Shown here one piece after another: positions 17,758 through 25,997 of a stretch of 64,000 bases of DNA (position 1 is its first letter; every line of letters begins with the position of its first letter). The stretch lies in the NCBI GenBank assembly GCA_964538675.1, contig CAZIGM010000005.1:1-64000 (forward strand). Direction: 5' to 3'. The translations under genes were made by a program, and so were the position numbers. A model generated the notes under the pieces. It saw nothing but the letters and a program-made list of their open reading frames with translations. It ran no database searches and was not told the DNA's origin. Source of the stretch: CAZIGM01 sp964538675 (lineage in GTDB: Bacteria > Bacillota > Bacilli > Tepidibacillales > Tepidibacillaceae).

Positions 17758-19674
17758 ATGGAGAAAATTAAAATTACTTTTCCCGATGGTGCAGTAAAAG
17801 AGTTTGAAAAAGGAGTAACAACAGAAGATATTGCTTTTTCTATTAGCCCAAGCTTAAAGAAAAAAACAATAGCAGGTAAAGTGAATGGCGAATTAATAGA
17901 TATGTATTTACCTATTGAAGAGGATGCTTCAATAGAAATTATCACTATAGACAGTCAACAAGGATTAGAGATTTATCGTCATAGTTCTGCACATTTATTA
18001 GCCCATGCTATTCATCGTCTTTATCCTGAAGCTAAATTCGGAATTGGTCCGACTATTCAAGATGGTTTTTATTATGATATAGATTTATCTGAATCCTTTA
18101 CACCTGAAGATCTAGAAGTAATTGAAAAAGAGATGAAAAAAATTATTACTGAAGATATATCTATTAAAAGAAGTGTTTTATCTAGAGATGATGCTTTAAA
18201 AATGTTTGGTGAAATAGGTGAAATTTATAAAGTAGAATTGATTAATGAATTACCTGAGGAAGCGGAAATATCCATTTATGAACAAGGTGATTTTGTTGAC
18301 TTGTGCCGCGGACCTCATTTGCCCTCAACTGGAAAAATAAAAACATTTAAGCTATTAAGTATTGCAGGAGCTTATTGGCGAGGTGATTCTGAACGTCAAA
18401 TGCTACAGAGGATTTATGGAACCTCCTTTTTAAAGCAATCAGACTTAGAAGAGTACCAAAATTTTCTTGAAGAAGCAAAAAAACGCGACCATCGCAAGCT
18501 AGGTAAAGAACTTGATTTATTTAGTTTTTCAGAAGAAGCTCCGGGAATGCCGTTTTATCATCCTAATGGAATGGTAATTAGAAACGAGTTAGAGAATTTA
18601 TGGAGAGATGAACATAGAAAAGCAGGATACCAAGAAATTAAAACTCCAATCATGATGAATCGTCGTCTTTGGGAACAATCAGGACATTGGGACCATTATC
18701 ATGAAAATATGTATTTTACTAAAATAGATAATCTAGATTTTGCAATTAAACCAATGAATTGTCCGGGTTCTATGTTAACTTATAAAACAAAGTTACACAG
18801 TTATCGCGATTTACCTCTTCGCTATGGTGAATTGGGCTTAGTACATCGCCACGAAATGTCAGGAGCTTTAAATGGTTTGCTTCGAGTTCGCAATTTCACT
18901 CAAGATGATGCACATTTGTTTGTAAGACCTGATCAAATAGAAAACGAAATTGCGGGAGTAATTGAATTGATTGACAAATTTTATACATTGTTTGGTTTCT
19001 CTTATCATGTTGAATTATCTACTCGTCCGGAGAAATCAATGGGATCAGATGAATTGTGGGATCAAGCAATTAATGCTCTTCGCAATGTTTTGGATAGCAA
19101 GGAAATAGCATATAAAGTTAATGAGGGCGATGGTGCTTTTTATGGACCTAAAATTGACTTTCATGTATCGGATGTATTAAGAAGGTCTTGGCAAACAGGG
19201 ACAATTCAGTTGGATTTTCAAATGCCAGAAAAGTTTGATTTAAATTATATTGGAGAAGATAATCAAAAACATACACCTGTAGTTATTCATCGTGTAATAT
19301 ATGGTTCAATGGAACGTTTTATAGCTTTATTAATTGAACATTATGCTGGGGCATTCCCTACATGGTTAGCTCCCGTGCAAGCAGTATTACTGCCTATTGC
19401 TGAACCACATTTTGAATATGCAAGAGAAGTTTATAACAAAATGGAACAAACAGGTATTAGAGTTCAATTGGATAATCGCAACGAAAAAATTGGTTATAAA
19501 ATACGTGAAGCACAACTCCAAAAAATACCTTATATGCTTGTAATAGGTGATAAGGAAGTAGAAAACAAAGAATTGTCAGTTCGTAAACGTGGAAAAGGTG
19601 ACTTAGGCGCTCAATCCTCGGAACAAGTAATTACACGTATATTAGAAGAAATTAATAATAAGGCATCTGAATAA
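17758..19674 (+). CDS. thrS: Threonyl-tRNA synthetase
   Basis: ThrRS charges tRNA-Thr and edits mischarged serine. The 638-residue protein has the N-terminal TGS domain (about 1-62), the editing domain with HSSAHLLAHAIHRLYP (about 74-90) and DLCRGPHLPSTG, the class II catalytic core (motif 2 region LVHRHEMSGALNGLLRVRNF, motif 3 near VIYGSMERF) and a C-terminal anticodon-binding domain. Length and order are normal. It starts at ATG 17758 after AAAGGAGTG and is controlled by the T-box leader upstream. It lies directly before infC-rpmI-rplT, a common order in Firmicutes. Confidence 0.97.
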   Translation: MEKIKITFPDGAVKEFEKGVTTEDIAFSISPSLKKKTIAGKVNGELIDMYLPIEEDASIEIITIDSQQGLEIYRHSSAHLLAHAIHRLYPEAKFGIGPTIQDGFYYDIDLSESFTPEDLEVIEKEMKKIITEDISIKRSVLSRDDALKMFGEIGEIYKVELINELPEEAEISIYEQGDFVDLCRGPHLPSTGKIKTFKLLSIAGAYWRGDSERQMLQRIYGTSFLKQSDLEEYQNFLEEAKKRDHRKLGKELDLFSFSEEAPGMPFYHPNGMVIRNELENLWRDEHRKAGYQEIKTPIMMNRRLWEQSGHWDHYHENMYFTKIDNLDFAIKPMNCPGSMLTYKTKLHSYRDLPLRYGELGLVHRHEMSGALNGLLRVRNFTQDDAHLFVRPDQIENEIAGVIELIDKFYTLFGFSYHVELSTRPEKSMGSDELWDQAINALRNVLDSKEIAYKVNEGDGAFYGPKIDFHVSDVLRRSWQTGTIQLDFQMPEKFDLNYIGEDNQKHTPVVIHRVIYGSMERFIALLIEHYAGAFPTWLAPVQAVLLPIAEPHFEYAREVYNKMEQTGIRVQLDNRNEKIGYKIREAQLQKIPYMLVIGDKEVENKELSVRKRGKGDLGAQSSEQVITRILEEINNKASE

Positions 19675-19691
19675 TAGTCAATATTAAATAA

Positions 19692-19721
19692 TTGACAACG
19701 AAGATTATCTTGTGATATTAT
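19692..19721 (+). promoter_or_regulatory. Putative promoter of infC-rpmI-rplT
   Basis: TTGACA (19692-19697) and TATTAT (19716-19721) are 18 bases apart, just after thrS and before the structured infC leader. Confidence 0.55.
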
Positions 19722-19846
19722 TAATCAGCAAAGTTAATGAAATAACAAAGCAGAAGCGCCCGCTTCTCACCTAATCGACTATAGTTGGTAGGTTAATATT
19801 ATTTATTAAGGATAAGTGTGGGCGTGATATGCCTACACTTTTTTAT
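19722..19846 (+). promoter_or_regulatory. L20-type leader with terminator before infC
   Basis: The ~125-base untranslated region contains GCAGAAGCGCCCGCTTCTCACC and ends in a hairpin (AAGTGTGGGC at 19814-19823, GCCTACACTT at 19831-19840) followed by a T run. This matches the Firmicute infC-rpmI-rplT leader, where excess ribosomal protein L20 binds the RNA and promotes premature termination. The assignment rests on position and overall layout; I did not match every L20-binding base. Confidence 0.75.
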
Positions 19847-19885
19847 TATATTTTTACTAACCAAATATTATGGGGGTGGAAGATT

Positions 19886-20392
19886 ATTAGCAAGGAACAT
19901 TTAATTAATGAAGATATTCGTGCTCGTGAAGTTCGTGTTGTTGGACCTGATGGGGAACAAATTGGCATTCTCCCAATAAAAGAAGCTTTAAAATTAGCTG
20001 AAGAGAAGGACTTAGATTTAGTTAATGTTGCTCCTCAAGCTAAACCGCCTGTATGTCGGATAATGAATTACGGGAAGTTTAGATATGAGCAAAGCAAAAA
20101 GGAAAAAGAGGCACGTAAAAACCAAAAAATTATTAATACAAAAGAAATAAGATTAAGTCCAACAATCGATGAAAATGACTTTCAAACAAAACTACGCAAC
20201 GCACAGAAATTCATCAATTCTGGGGATAAAGTTAAATTTTCAGTACGATTTAAAGGCCGCCAAATCGCACATCAAAGTATTGGTTTGAAAATATTAGATC
20301 GTATAGCAAAAGAAGTAGAAGATATTTCTACTATTGAATCTAAACCTAAGTTAGAAGGCCGCAATATGATAATGATTGTTTCGCCTAAATAA
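19886..20392 (+). CDS. infC: Translation initiation factor IF-3 with an AUU start
   Basis: IF-3 discriminates start codons and prevents premature subunit joining. The 168-residue protein has the N-domain HLINEDIRAREVRVVGPDG, a basic linker (KKEKEARKNQK) and the C-domain beginning around TKEIRLSPTI. The best start is ATT at 19886: it lies six bases after GGGGGTGG and yields a normal-length protein. An in-frame ATG at 19829 falls inside the leader terminator and would add 19 unrelated residues. An AUU start is the known device for IF-3 autoregulation. Confidence 0.93.
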   Translation: MSKEHLINEDIRAREVRVVGPDGEQIGILPIKEALKLAEEKDLDLVNVAPQAKPPVCRIMNYGKFRYEQSKKEKEARKNQKIINTKEIRLSPTIDENDFQTKLRNAQKFINSGDKVKFSVRFKGRQIAHQSIGLKILDRIAKEVEDISTIESKPKLEGRNMIMIVSPK

Positions 20393-20417
20393 ACTGGATT
20401 AACTGGAGGTAATATAT

Positions 20418-20615
20418 ATGCCAAAAATGAAAACCCATAGTGGATCTGCTAAAAGGTTTAAAAAAACAGGTAGCGGAAAATTAAAAAGAAGTCATGCTTA
20501 TAGAAGCCATCTTTTAATAAACAAGAGTCAAAAACAAAAACGTAAACTTCGTAAAGGTGTAACAGTAAGTACAGGAGATCAAAAAAGAATTAAGCAAATG
20601 GTAACATATCTATAA
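20418..20615 (+). CDS. rpmI: Ribosomal protein L35
   Basis: This 65-residue basic protein of the large subunit starts MPKMKTHSGSAKRFKKTGSG, the usual L35 beginning. It lies 25 bases after infC behind CTGGAGG and 32 bases before rplT, in the standard operon order. Confidence 0.97.
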   Translation: MPKMKTHSGSAKRFKKTGSGKLKRSHAYRSHLLINKSQKQKRKLRKGVTVSTGDQKRIKQMVTYL

Positions 20616-20647
20616 ATTATAGATACGTTATATAGGAGGGAATTAAT

Positions 20648-21007
20648 ATGCCAAGAGTAAAAGGTGGATATGTAAGTCGTCGTCGTCGTAAAAAAGTTTT
20701 AAAATTAGCTAAAGGGTATTTTGGTTCAAAACATAGGTTATTTAAAACTGCAAATGCTCAAGTAATGAAGTCATTATTATATGCTTATCGTGATCGTCGT
20801 CAACGTAAACGTGATTTCCGTAAGTTATGGATAACTCGAATAAATGCTGCAGCTCGTATGAATGGATTATCATATAGCAAATTCATGTTCGGTCTAAAAG
20901 AGGCTGGAGTTGATATAAATCGCAAAATGTTAGCAGATTTAGCTGTAAATGATCAAAAAGCATTCTCTGATTTGGCAGAGGTTGCTAAAGGTAAGGTAAA
21001 CGCTTAA
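20648..21007 (+). CDS. rplT: Ribosomal protein L20
   Basis: L20 is an early assembly protein of the 50S subunit and the likely autoregulator of this operon through the infC leader. The 119-residue protein has a very basic N-terminal extension (SRRRRKKVLKLAKGYFG) and a globular C-terminal half. The site TAGGAGGG precedes its ATG. A repeat A copy begins four bases after the stop and separates the gene from the first evident terminator at 21199. Confidence 0.97.
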   Translation: MPRVKGGYVSRRRRKKVLKLAKGYFGSKHRLFKTANAQVMKSLLYAYRDRRQRKRDFRKLWITRINAAARMNGLSYSKFMFGLKEAGVDINRKMLADLAVNDQKAFSDLAEVAKGKVNA

Positions 21008-21010
21008 ATA

Positions 21011-21128
21011 GACTTGATAAAATGGTCAATTTCTGCGTTACGCTTAAATCTACGGTACTCACTTACGTTAAGTAAGCTCCGTTCCTCCGATTATAAGCGT
21101 GCCTTGAACTAGCCCATTTTCTACAGTC
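21011..21128 (-). repeat. Repeat A, full copy after rplT
   Basis: This 118-bp copy is bounded by GACTTGATAAAATGG on the left and CCATTTTCTACAGTC on the right, an imperfect terminal inverted repeat. The inner part shares CAATTTCTGCGTTACGC and the palindrome ACTTACGTTAAGTAAG with the other copies. It has no ORF of note and looks like a MITE. It is oriented opposite to the copies before pepV. Confidence 0.85.
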
Positions 21129-21141
21129 TTTTATAATAAAG

Positions 21142-21175
21142 AATGGTCAATTTCTGCGTTACGCTTAAATCTACG
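21142..21175 (-). repeat. Repeat A, truncated copy
   Basis: These 34 bases repeat the first part of the full copy that ends 13 bases earlier (AATGGTCAATTTCTGCG onward) and then stop. The same pairing of one full and one truncated copy is found at 23637-23854 and 56543-56720. Confidence 0.8.
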
Positions 21176-21198
21176 CTTGGAATAATAATAACAATATA

Positions 21199-21220
21199 GG
21201 CACCCTATTGGGTGTTTTTT
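21199..21220 (+). terminator. Terminator after the infC operon
   Basis: CACCC and GGGTG flank a TATT loop and are followed by six T. The repeat A copies lie between rplT and this hairpin, so they are probably part of the operon transcript. Confidence 0.7.
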
Positions 21221-21238
21221 GTTAAAGGAAGATATTAT

Positions 21239-22996
21239 ATGAAAATTTTATTGGTTACCTTAAATGCTAAATACATACATTCATCATTGGCTCTCAGATA
21301 TCTTAAGGCTTACAATGTATCTGATTTTAATAATATTGAGATATTAGAATATTCTATAAATGAACCTTTAAGCTTTATGGTAAGTGATATTTATCAAAAG
21401 CAAGCTGATGTAATTGGTTTGTCATGTTATATCTGGAATATTGAAGAGACGATTGATTTAGTTAGAATGATAAAAAAAGTAATGCCAACTGTAAAAATAG
21501 TATTAGGTGGTCCAGAGGTATCTTTTGATATTAATTACTGGATGGATAGAGTAAAAGAAATTGACTTCATAATTTATGGTGAAGGAGAAATTACCCTTAA
21601 TAAATTGCTGAAATCCTTTGAGGAAAAAATAAATCCTCAATTAATAACTGGAATTGCTTACAGAGATAATGACAGAATAAGAATAAATCAACCTCAAAAG
21701 CTGATTAATCTTGATGATATACCAAGCCCATATCAAGAGGATGATTTAGAAAAACTAAAAGATAAAATTGTTTATTTTGAAGCTAGCAGAGGATGTCCCT
21801 TTTCATGTTCATATTGTTTATCCTCAACAGATAATGCTGTTAGATTCTTTAGTATAGAAAGAGTAAAAGCTGATTTAATGAATTTAATTGAAAATGATAT
21901 TATGATGATTAAGTTTGTTGATCGTACTTTTAATGCTAATAAAAAATTTGCTTTGGAGATATTTGATTTTTTGATAAATAATCACAAAGGAAATACATTT
22001 CAGTTTGAGATAACAGCGGACTTGTTCGATAATAATATGATTGAATATTTAACTAATAATGTTCCTAAAGGATTATTTAGATTTGAAATAGGTGTCCAGT
22101 CGACTAATGAAAATACTAATAATATAGTAAAGCGCAAACAGGACTTTAATAAACTTAGTAAAATTGTAATGAAATTAAATGAGAATAAAATGATAGATTT
22201 ACATATGGATTTAATTGCAGGTTTACCTGAAGAAGATTATTGCTCTTTTAGAAAGACTTTTAATGATGTTTTTGTTTTACATCCAGAAGAATTACAATTA
22301 GGGTTCTTAAAAATACTCCGTGGTACTCTAATATGGAAAGAAGCAACCATATATGATTATATCTATATGGATAAAGCTCCTTATGAGATTTTAAAAAACG
22401 GAGTGCTATCCTATAAAGATGTTATAAGGATTAAAAGAGTAGAGCAAGTATTAGACAAGTATTGGAATTCACATCGAATGAATACTACTATAGAATATTT
22501 GACAAAAGAGGTATTTACTTCACCCTTTAATTTTTTTCAAGAATTTGGTGATTACTGGGACAGTAAAGGTTGGAATAGAATAGGTCACCAACTTGAATCT
22601 TTGTTTACAAGATTATATGATTTTTTGAGTGAGAGAAAAACAAATAATTTAGATTTTATTTATTGTTTAATGAAATTTGATTATTTTACAAACCATAAAT
22701 ATAAACCAAGAAAAACGTGGTGGGAATTTCAACTTAGTAAACAAGAGCAAAGCAAATATATATCTGAGTTAATTGAAAATCCAGAACACGTAACAGGTGA
22801 TTTTCAAAACCTTAATTTAAGTGAAAAGGGAATTCATAAACATGTAATGCTTGATGTACTAGACTATGATATAAATCAATATTTACTGAAGGGTGAAGTA
22901 CATCGTGCTAAAACATTATTTATTGTTTACTATGATTTTCAAAACAAGCCAAAACACTTTTGTAAAAAAATACAAAAAAGCAACAAAGACTGTTAA
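21239..22996 (+). CDS. B12-binding-domain radical SAM protein (DUF4080)
   Basis: This 585-residue protein has an N-terminal cobalamin-binding-like Rossmann domain (about 1-130), a radical SAM core with the cluster motif CPFSCSYC (C186, C190, C193), and a C-terminal DUF4080 region with many aromatic residues. Family members are common in anaerobes and their reactions are unknown; the B12 domain lacks a DxHxxG motif, so cobalamin binding is uncertain. I start at ATG 21239 after AAAGGAAG. It is a single-gene unit between terminators. Confidence 0.82.
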   Translation: MKILLVTLNAKYIHSSLALRYLKAYNVSDFNNIEILEYSINEPLSFMVSDIYQKQADVIGLSCYIWNIEETIDLVRMIKKVMPTVKIVLGGPEVSFDINYWMDRVKEIDFIIYGEGEITLNKLLKSFEEKINPQLITGIAYRDNDRIRINQPQKLINLDDIPSPYQEDDLEKLKDKIVYFEASRGCPFSCSYCLSSTDNAVRFFSIERVKADLMNLIENDIMMIKFVDRTFNANKKFALEIFDFLINNHKGNTFQFEITADLFDNNMIEYLTNNVPKGLFRFEIGVQSTNENTNNIVKRKQDFNKLSKIVMKLNENKMIDLHMDLIAGLPEEDYCSFRKTFNDVFVLHPEELQLGFLKILRGTLIWKEATIYDYIYMDKAPYEILKNGVLSYKDVIRIKRVEQVLDKYWNSHRMNTTIEYLTKEVFTSPFNFFQEFGDYWDSKGWNRIGHQLESLFTRLYDFLSERKTNNLDFIYCLMKFDYFTNHKYKPRKTWWEFQLSKQEQSKYISELIENPEHVTGDFQNLNLSEKGIHKHVMLDVLDYDINQYLLKGEVHRAKTLFIVYYDFQNKPKHFCKKIQKSNKDC

Positions 22997-23008
22997 GTTG
23001 CTTTTTTG
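22974..23008. terminator. Bidirectional terminator
   Basis: AAAAAAGCAAC and GTTGCTTTTTT form a stem with T runs on both strands. It overlaps the end of the DUF4080 gene and serves the convergent I42 inhibitor gene as well. Confidence 0.85.
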
Positions 23009-23016
23009 TATTTACT

Positions 23017-23442
23017 TTACTGCTCCTTATCTAGTTTAGTTATTTCTTCAATTTTTAAATCAGGTGAAACCTTAACTAAGAACGCAACTGTTTCAATAGA
23101 TTTGTCTATTCCTTCCCATGTTCTATAAAGGTCAAATTTAATTGTAGTAGTTCCTTGTTCTAATCCTTCTAAATACCAAGTATGAACTCCGCCTGCTCCT
23201 ACAATGTTTTCTTTACTTTTATTTTCTGTATAAGAGTCTGAAGTAACTTTAAGTATTTTAGTATCTTCAATAATATACTGCCATGTAAAACCTGTGGTTG
23301 GGTTTTCATCCAAAGTAATAACGTTGTTGGTAGAAGATGTTGTTTCGATTTCTAGATTATCGGTAATTAATAATACAATACCAGTTGTAATAGCAAAGAT
23401 AAAAAGCGAGACAATTAGTAACTTTTTTCTTACTTCTTCCAT
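23017..23442 (-). CDS. Membrane-anchored protease inhibitor, I42 (chagasin) family
   Basis: This 141-residue protein has an uncleaved signal anchor or signal peptide (about 7-27) and one extracytoplasmic I42 domain. The family signature NPTTGFTW is at 47-54, and a GAGGVHTW-type loop and the C-terminal strands follow. Chagasin-like proteins block papain-type cysteine proteases. In a bacterium the target is unknown; it may be a self or a foreign protease. The ATG lies behind a GGAGG site on the minus strand. The gene is read toward the shared terminator. Confidence 0.82.
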   Translation of the reverse strand: MEEVRKKLLIVSLFIFAITTGIVLLITDNLEIETTSSTNNVITLDENPTTGFTWQYIIEDTKILKVTSDSYTENKSKENIVGAGGVHTWYLEGLEQGTTTIKFDLYRTWEGIDKSIETVAFLVKVSPDLKIEEITKLDKEQ

Positions 23443-23636
23443 TTCTTATAAACCTCCATTTTAGATTTACTTAATAGACAGAAAAGTAATATTAATTGTT
23501 TCATATATATGAAATATTATGCAATAATAGTGACTAAGGATTAAAAAATAATATTATAATCTATATTATTTTTTAACATAATTTTTAAGTTATTTTATTT
23601 TATTATACAATATTAATATAGTAGAATGTTGACAAA

Positions 23637-23725
23637 GTAAGACGCGCTTATAATCGGAGGAACGGAGCTTACTAAGCGTAAGTGAGTACCGTAGATTTAA
23701 GCGCAACGCAGAAATTGACCATTTC
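23637..23725 (+). repeat. Repeat A, copy lacking its left end
   Basis: It begins at about AGTAAGACGCGCTTATAATC, lacks the left terminal repeat, and ends ATTGACCATTTC before a run of A. It shares nearly every base with the complete copy eight bases downstream. Confidence 0.85.
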
Positions 23726-23732
23726 AAAAAAA

Positions 23733-23854
23733 CAGGCTGTAGAAAATGGGCTAGTTCAAGACGCGCTTATAATCGGAGGAACGGAGCTTACTTAACGTAA
23801 GTGAGTACCGTAGATTTAAGCGCAACGCAGAAATTGACCATTTTATACAGCCTG
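23733..23854 (+). repeat. Repeat A, complete reference copy before pepV
   Basis: This 122-bp copy has the clearest terminal inverted repeats: CAGGCTGTAGAAAATGG and CCATTTTATACAGCCTG. It ends two bases before the pepV ribosome site (AGGAGG), so any promoter of pepV lies within or beyond the repeats. No target-site duplication is evident. No protein-coding role is seen. Confidence 0.88.
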
Positions 23855-23868
23855 ATAGGAGGATTTAT

Positions 23869-25275
23869 ATGATTAACTGGAAAAAAGAAATCGAGGAAAG
23901 AAGAGAAGATCTAATTAAAGATACTCAAGATTTTTTAAAAATTAAAAGTGTCTTGGATGAGAGTGAATCATTTGAAGGAGCCCCTTTTGGAAAGGGTATT
24001 AAGGAAGCTTTGGATTTCGTATTAGATAAATCTAAAAAATTTAATATGGAAGTAAAAAATCTAGATGGTTTTGGAGGTCATACTGAAATAGGTGAGGGAG
24101 ATGAATTAGTGGGGATACTTTGCCATGTTGACGTAGTACCTGAGGGAAATGATTGGTCTTATCCACCTTATGAAGCAACAATACATGATGGCAAAATCTA
24201 TGCTAGAGGTGCAATTGATGATAAGGGTCCATCTATGGCTGTCATATATGCTATGAAAATAATAAAAGACTTAGATTTAAAGCTAAGTAAAAGAGTAAGA
24301 GCCATTTTTGGGACTGATGAGGAATCTCATTGGAGAGGAATAGATTATTATTTTGAAAGAGAAGAAATGCCTACAATCGGTTTTGCTCCTGATGCTGATT
24401 TTCCTATTATTACTTCTGAAAAGGGTATTGGCATAATAACATTAGAGGGTGAAGTTGAGAATAATAATACGAAAAAGGCTAAAGTTACTGATTTTTCAGC
24501 TGGACAAAGACCAAACATGGTCCCAGATTTTGCAACAGTAAAACTTATTGGGAACAAAGAAGTTTTAGAGCAAATTAAAAAAGCATTTTCTATCTTTTTA
24601 AGTAAATATGAACACGGTGGAGAATTTGAAGATAACAACGAAAATGAGTTATCTATTCAACTAAAAGGGGTCTCTGCTCATGGGATGGAACCACAAAAGG
24701 GAATAAATGCTGGATTAGAACTAATAAACTTTTTTGTTACTTTAGAAAATCTTATACATATTGATGATTGGATGAAATGGTCAATAGAACATTTATATCA
24801 AGATTATTTTGGTAATAAAATGGGAATAGCATATGAAGATGAGATTTCTGGGTTTTTAACAGTGAATACTGGTTTAATTAAATTAGAAGATAATAAAATA
24901 AGTATTGTAATAAATATTAGGTATCCAATAACTAACACATATGATAAAACTATTAAGATTCTTGAAGATAGAGCTAAACTAGTCAATTTAGTAATAAGCA
25001 AATCTGATGACATAAAGCCTCATTATGTAGACAAAGAACATTTTCTTGTAAAAACTTTACAGAAAGTGTATGAAGAACAAACCGGTACAGAAGCTGATTT
25101 ATTATCCATAGGTGGAGGAACATATGCAAGGGCATTAAATGTTGGTGTTGCGTTTGGACCGATTTTTCCTGGAAAGACAGAGACAGCACACCAAAAGAAT
25201 GAACATATTGAAATAGAGGATTTAATTAAAGCTACAGCGATCTATGCTCAAGCAATTTATGAACTAGCTAAGTAA
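23869..25275 (+). CDS. pepV: Dipeptidase PepV (M20 family)
   Basis: PepV is a cytoplasmic di-zinc peptidase that cleaves dipeptides with an unblocked N-terminus. The 468-residue protein shows the M20 metal motifs LCHVDVVPEG (His and Asp) and ARGAIDDKGP (bridging Asp), then GTDEESHWRG (catalytic Glu), a lid domain in the middle and the C-terminal metal His in ETAHQKNEH. It starts at ATG 23869 after AGGAGG. Two repeat A copies replace the normal upstream region. The small membrane gene at 25330 is 54 bases downstream. Confidence 0.93.
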   Translation: MINWKKEIEERREDLIKDTQDFLKIKSVLDESESFEGAPFGKGIKEALDFVLDKSKKFNMEVKNLDGFGGHTEIGEGDELVGILCHVDVVPEGNDWSYPPYEATIHDGKIYARGAIDDKGPSMAVIYAMKIIKDLDLKLSKRVRAIFGTDEESHWRGIDYYFEREEMPTIGFAPDADFPIITSEKGIGIITLEGEVENNNTKKAKVTDFSAGQRPNMVPDFATVKLIGNKEVLEQIKKAFSIFLSKYEHGGEFEDNNENELSIQLKGVSAHGMEPQKGINAGLELINFFVTLENLIHIDDWMKWSIEHLYQDYFGNKMGIAYEDEISGFLTVNTGLIKLEDNKISIVINIRYPITNTYDKTIKILEDRAKLVNLVISKSDDIKPHYVDKEHFLVKTLQKVYEEQTGTEADLLSIGGGTYARALNVGVAFGPIFPGKTETAHQKNEHIEIEDLIKATAIYAQAIYELAK

Positions 25276-25329
25276 AATAAATAATGTAAAAATAAGTATA
25301 TATAGTTAAATTATTCACATAATAGCATT

Positions 25330-25749
25330 ATGCTGATAAATTATATTATATATGGTTTGCTAGGACTTTTATTAGAAACAATATGGACAGGCTTAGGTTC
25401 GTTACTCTCAGGTAACTATAAACTAACTGGTTATACTTATCTATGGATGTTTTTTATTTATGGACTAGGTATTATATTTGAACCTATACATGACAGAATT
25501 AGAAATAAAAATTTTCTAATAAGGGGGTTAATTTGGGCTTTTTTGATTTTTGCAGTTGAATTTACAACTGGATATTTATTAGAATTATTAATAGGTAGTT
25601 GTCCATGGAATTACGGAAGAGATACAAAGTATTCTCTTTATGGTTATATTAGATTGGATTTTTTACCAATATGGTTTGTAGTAGGTTTAGCTTTTGAAAA
25701 ATTACATGATTTAATTGATAATTATAAGATGAGATTGTTTAATATCTAA
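25330..25749 (+). CDS. Putative ABC-transporter type IV membrane protein
   Basis: This 139-residue protein has about four hydrophobic segments and the motif CPWNYG near residue 97, a feature of the PF06541 family (putative ABC-transporter type IV). No function has been established for the family as far as I know. It has no strong ribosome site before ATG 25330, so the start is uncertain. It lies between pepV and tetR on the same strand. Confidence 0.65.
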   Translation: MLINYIIYGLLGLLLETIWTGLGSLLSGNYKLTGYTYLWMFFIYGLGIIFEPIHDRIRNKNFLIRGLIWAFLIFAVEFTTGYLLELLIGSCPWNYGRDTKYSLYGYIRLDFLPIWFVVGLAFEKLHDLIDNYKMRLFNI

Positions 25750-25793
25750 ATTGTTATTGACAAAAGAGATTTTTTATAATACTTTATATGTAA

Positions 25794-25960
25794 ATTAACC
25801 ATTTGGTTAATATGGTTTCTTTGCTGAAAAAAATGTTCTAGTTCAAGGCACGCGAAAATCGTAGGAGCAGAGCTTACATAGATGTAAGTGAGCACCGAAG
25901 ATTGAGCAGTAACGCAGAAATAGGACATTTTATACAGCCTGAGGTTAACCGTTTGGTTAA
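25794..25960 (+). promoter_or_regulatory. Two TetR-type operators flanking a repeat A copy
   Basis: Two near-identical palindromes lie before tetR: ATTAACCATTTGGTTAAT (25794-25811) and TTAACCGTTTGGTTAA (25945-25960). Each has TTAACC and GGTTAA arms around a four-base centre, as expected for a TetR-family dimer. A likely promoter (TTGTTA at 25751, 18 bases, TATAAT at 25775) lies just upstream of the first. The repeat A copy sits between them, so the operators were probably adjacent before insertion. Autoregulation of tetR is the natural inference. Confidence 0.7.
25823..25941 (+). repeat. Repeat A, divergent copy in the tetR control region
   Basis: This 119-bp copy has a degenerate left end (GCTGAAAAAAATG) and a clean right end (CATTTTATACAGCCTG). 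Its interior is more diverged than the others (CACGCGAAAATCG, ACATAGATGTAAGTGAG). It separates two TetR-type operators. Confidence 0.8.
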
Positions 25961-25997
25961 TCTCGATAGTTAATTTTCTTCAAGAAAGGGTTTTGCC

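Noticed and set aside
19829..19885. N-terminal extension of IF-3 from ATG 19829
   Set aside because: The ATG is inside the leader terminator hairpin and the extra residues do not resemble IF-3. ATT 19886 has the ribosome site.
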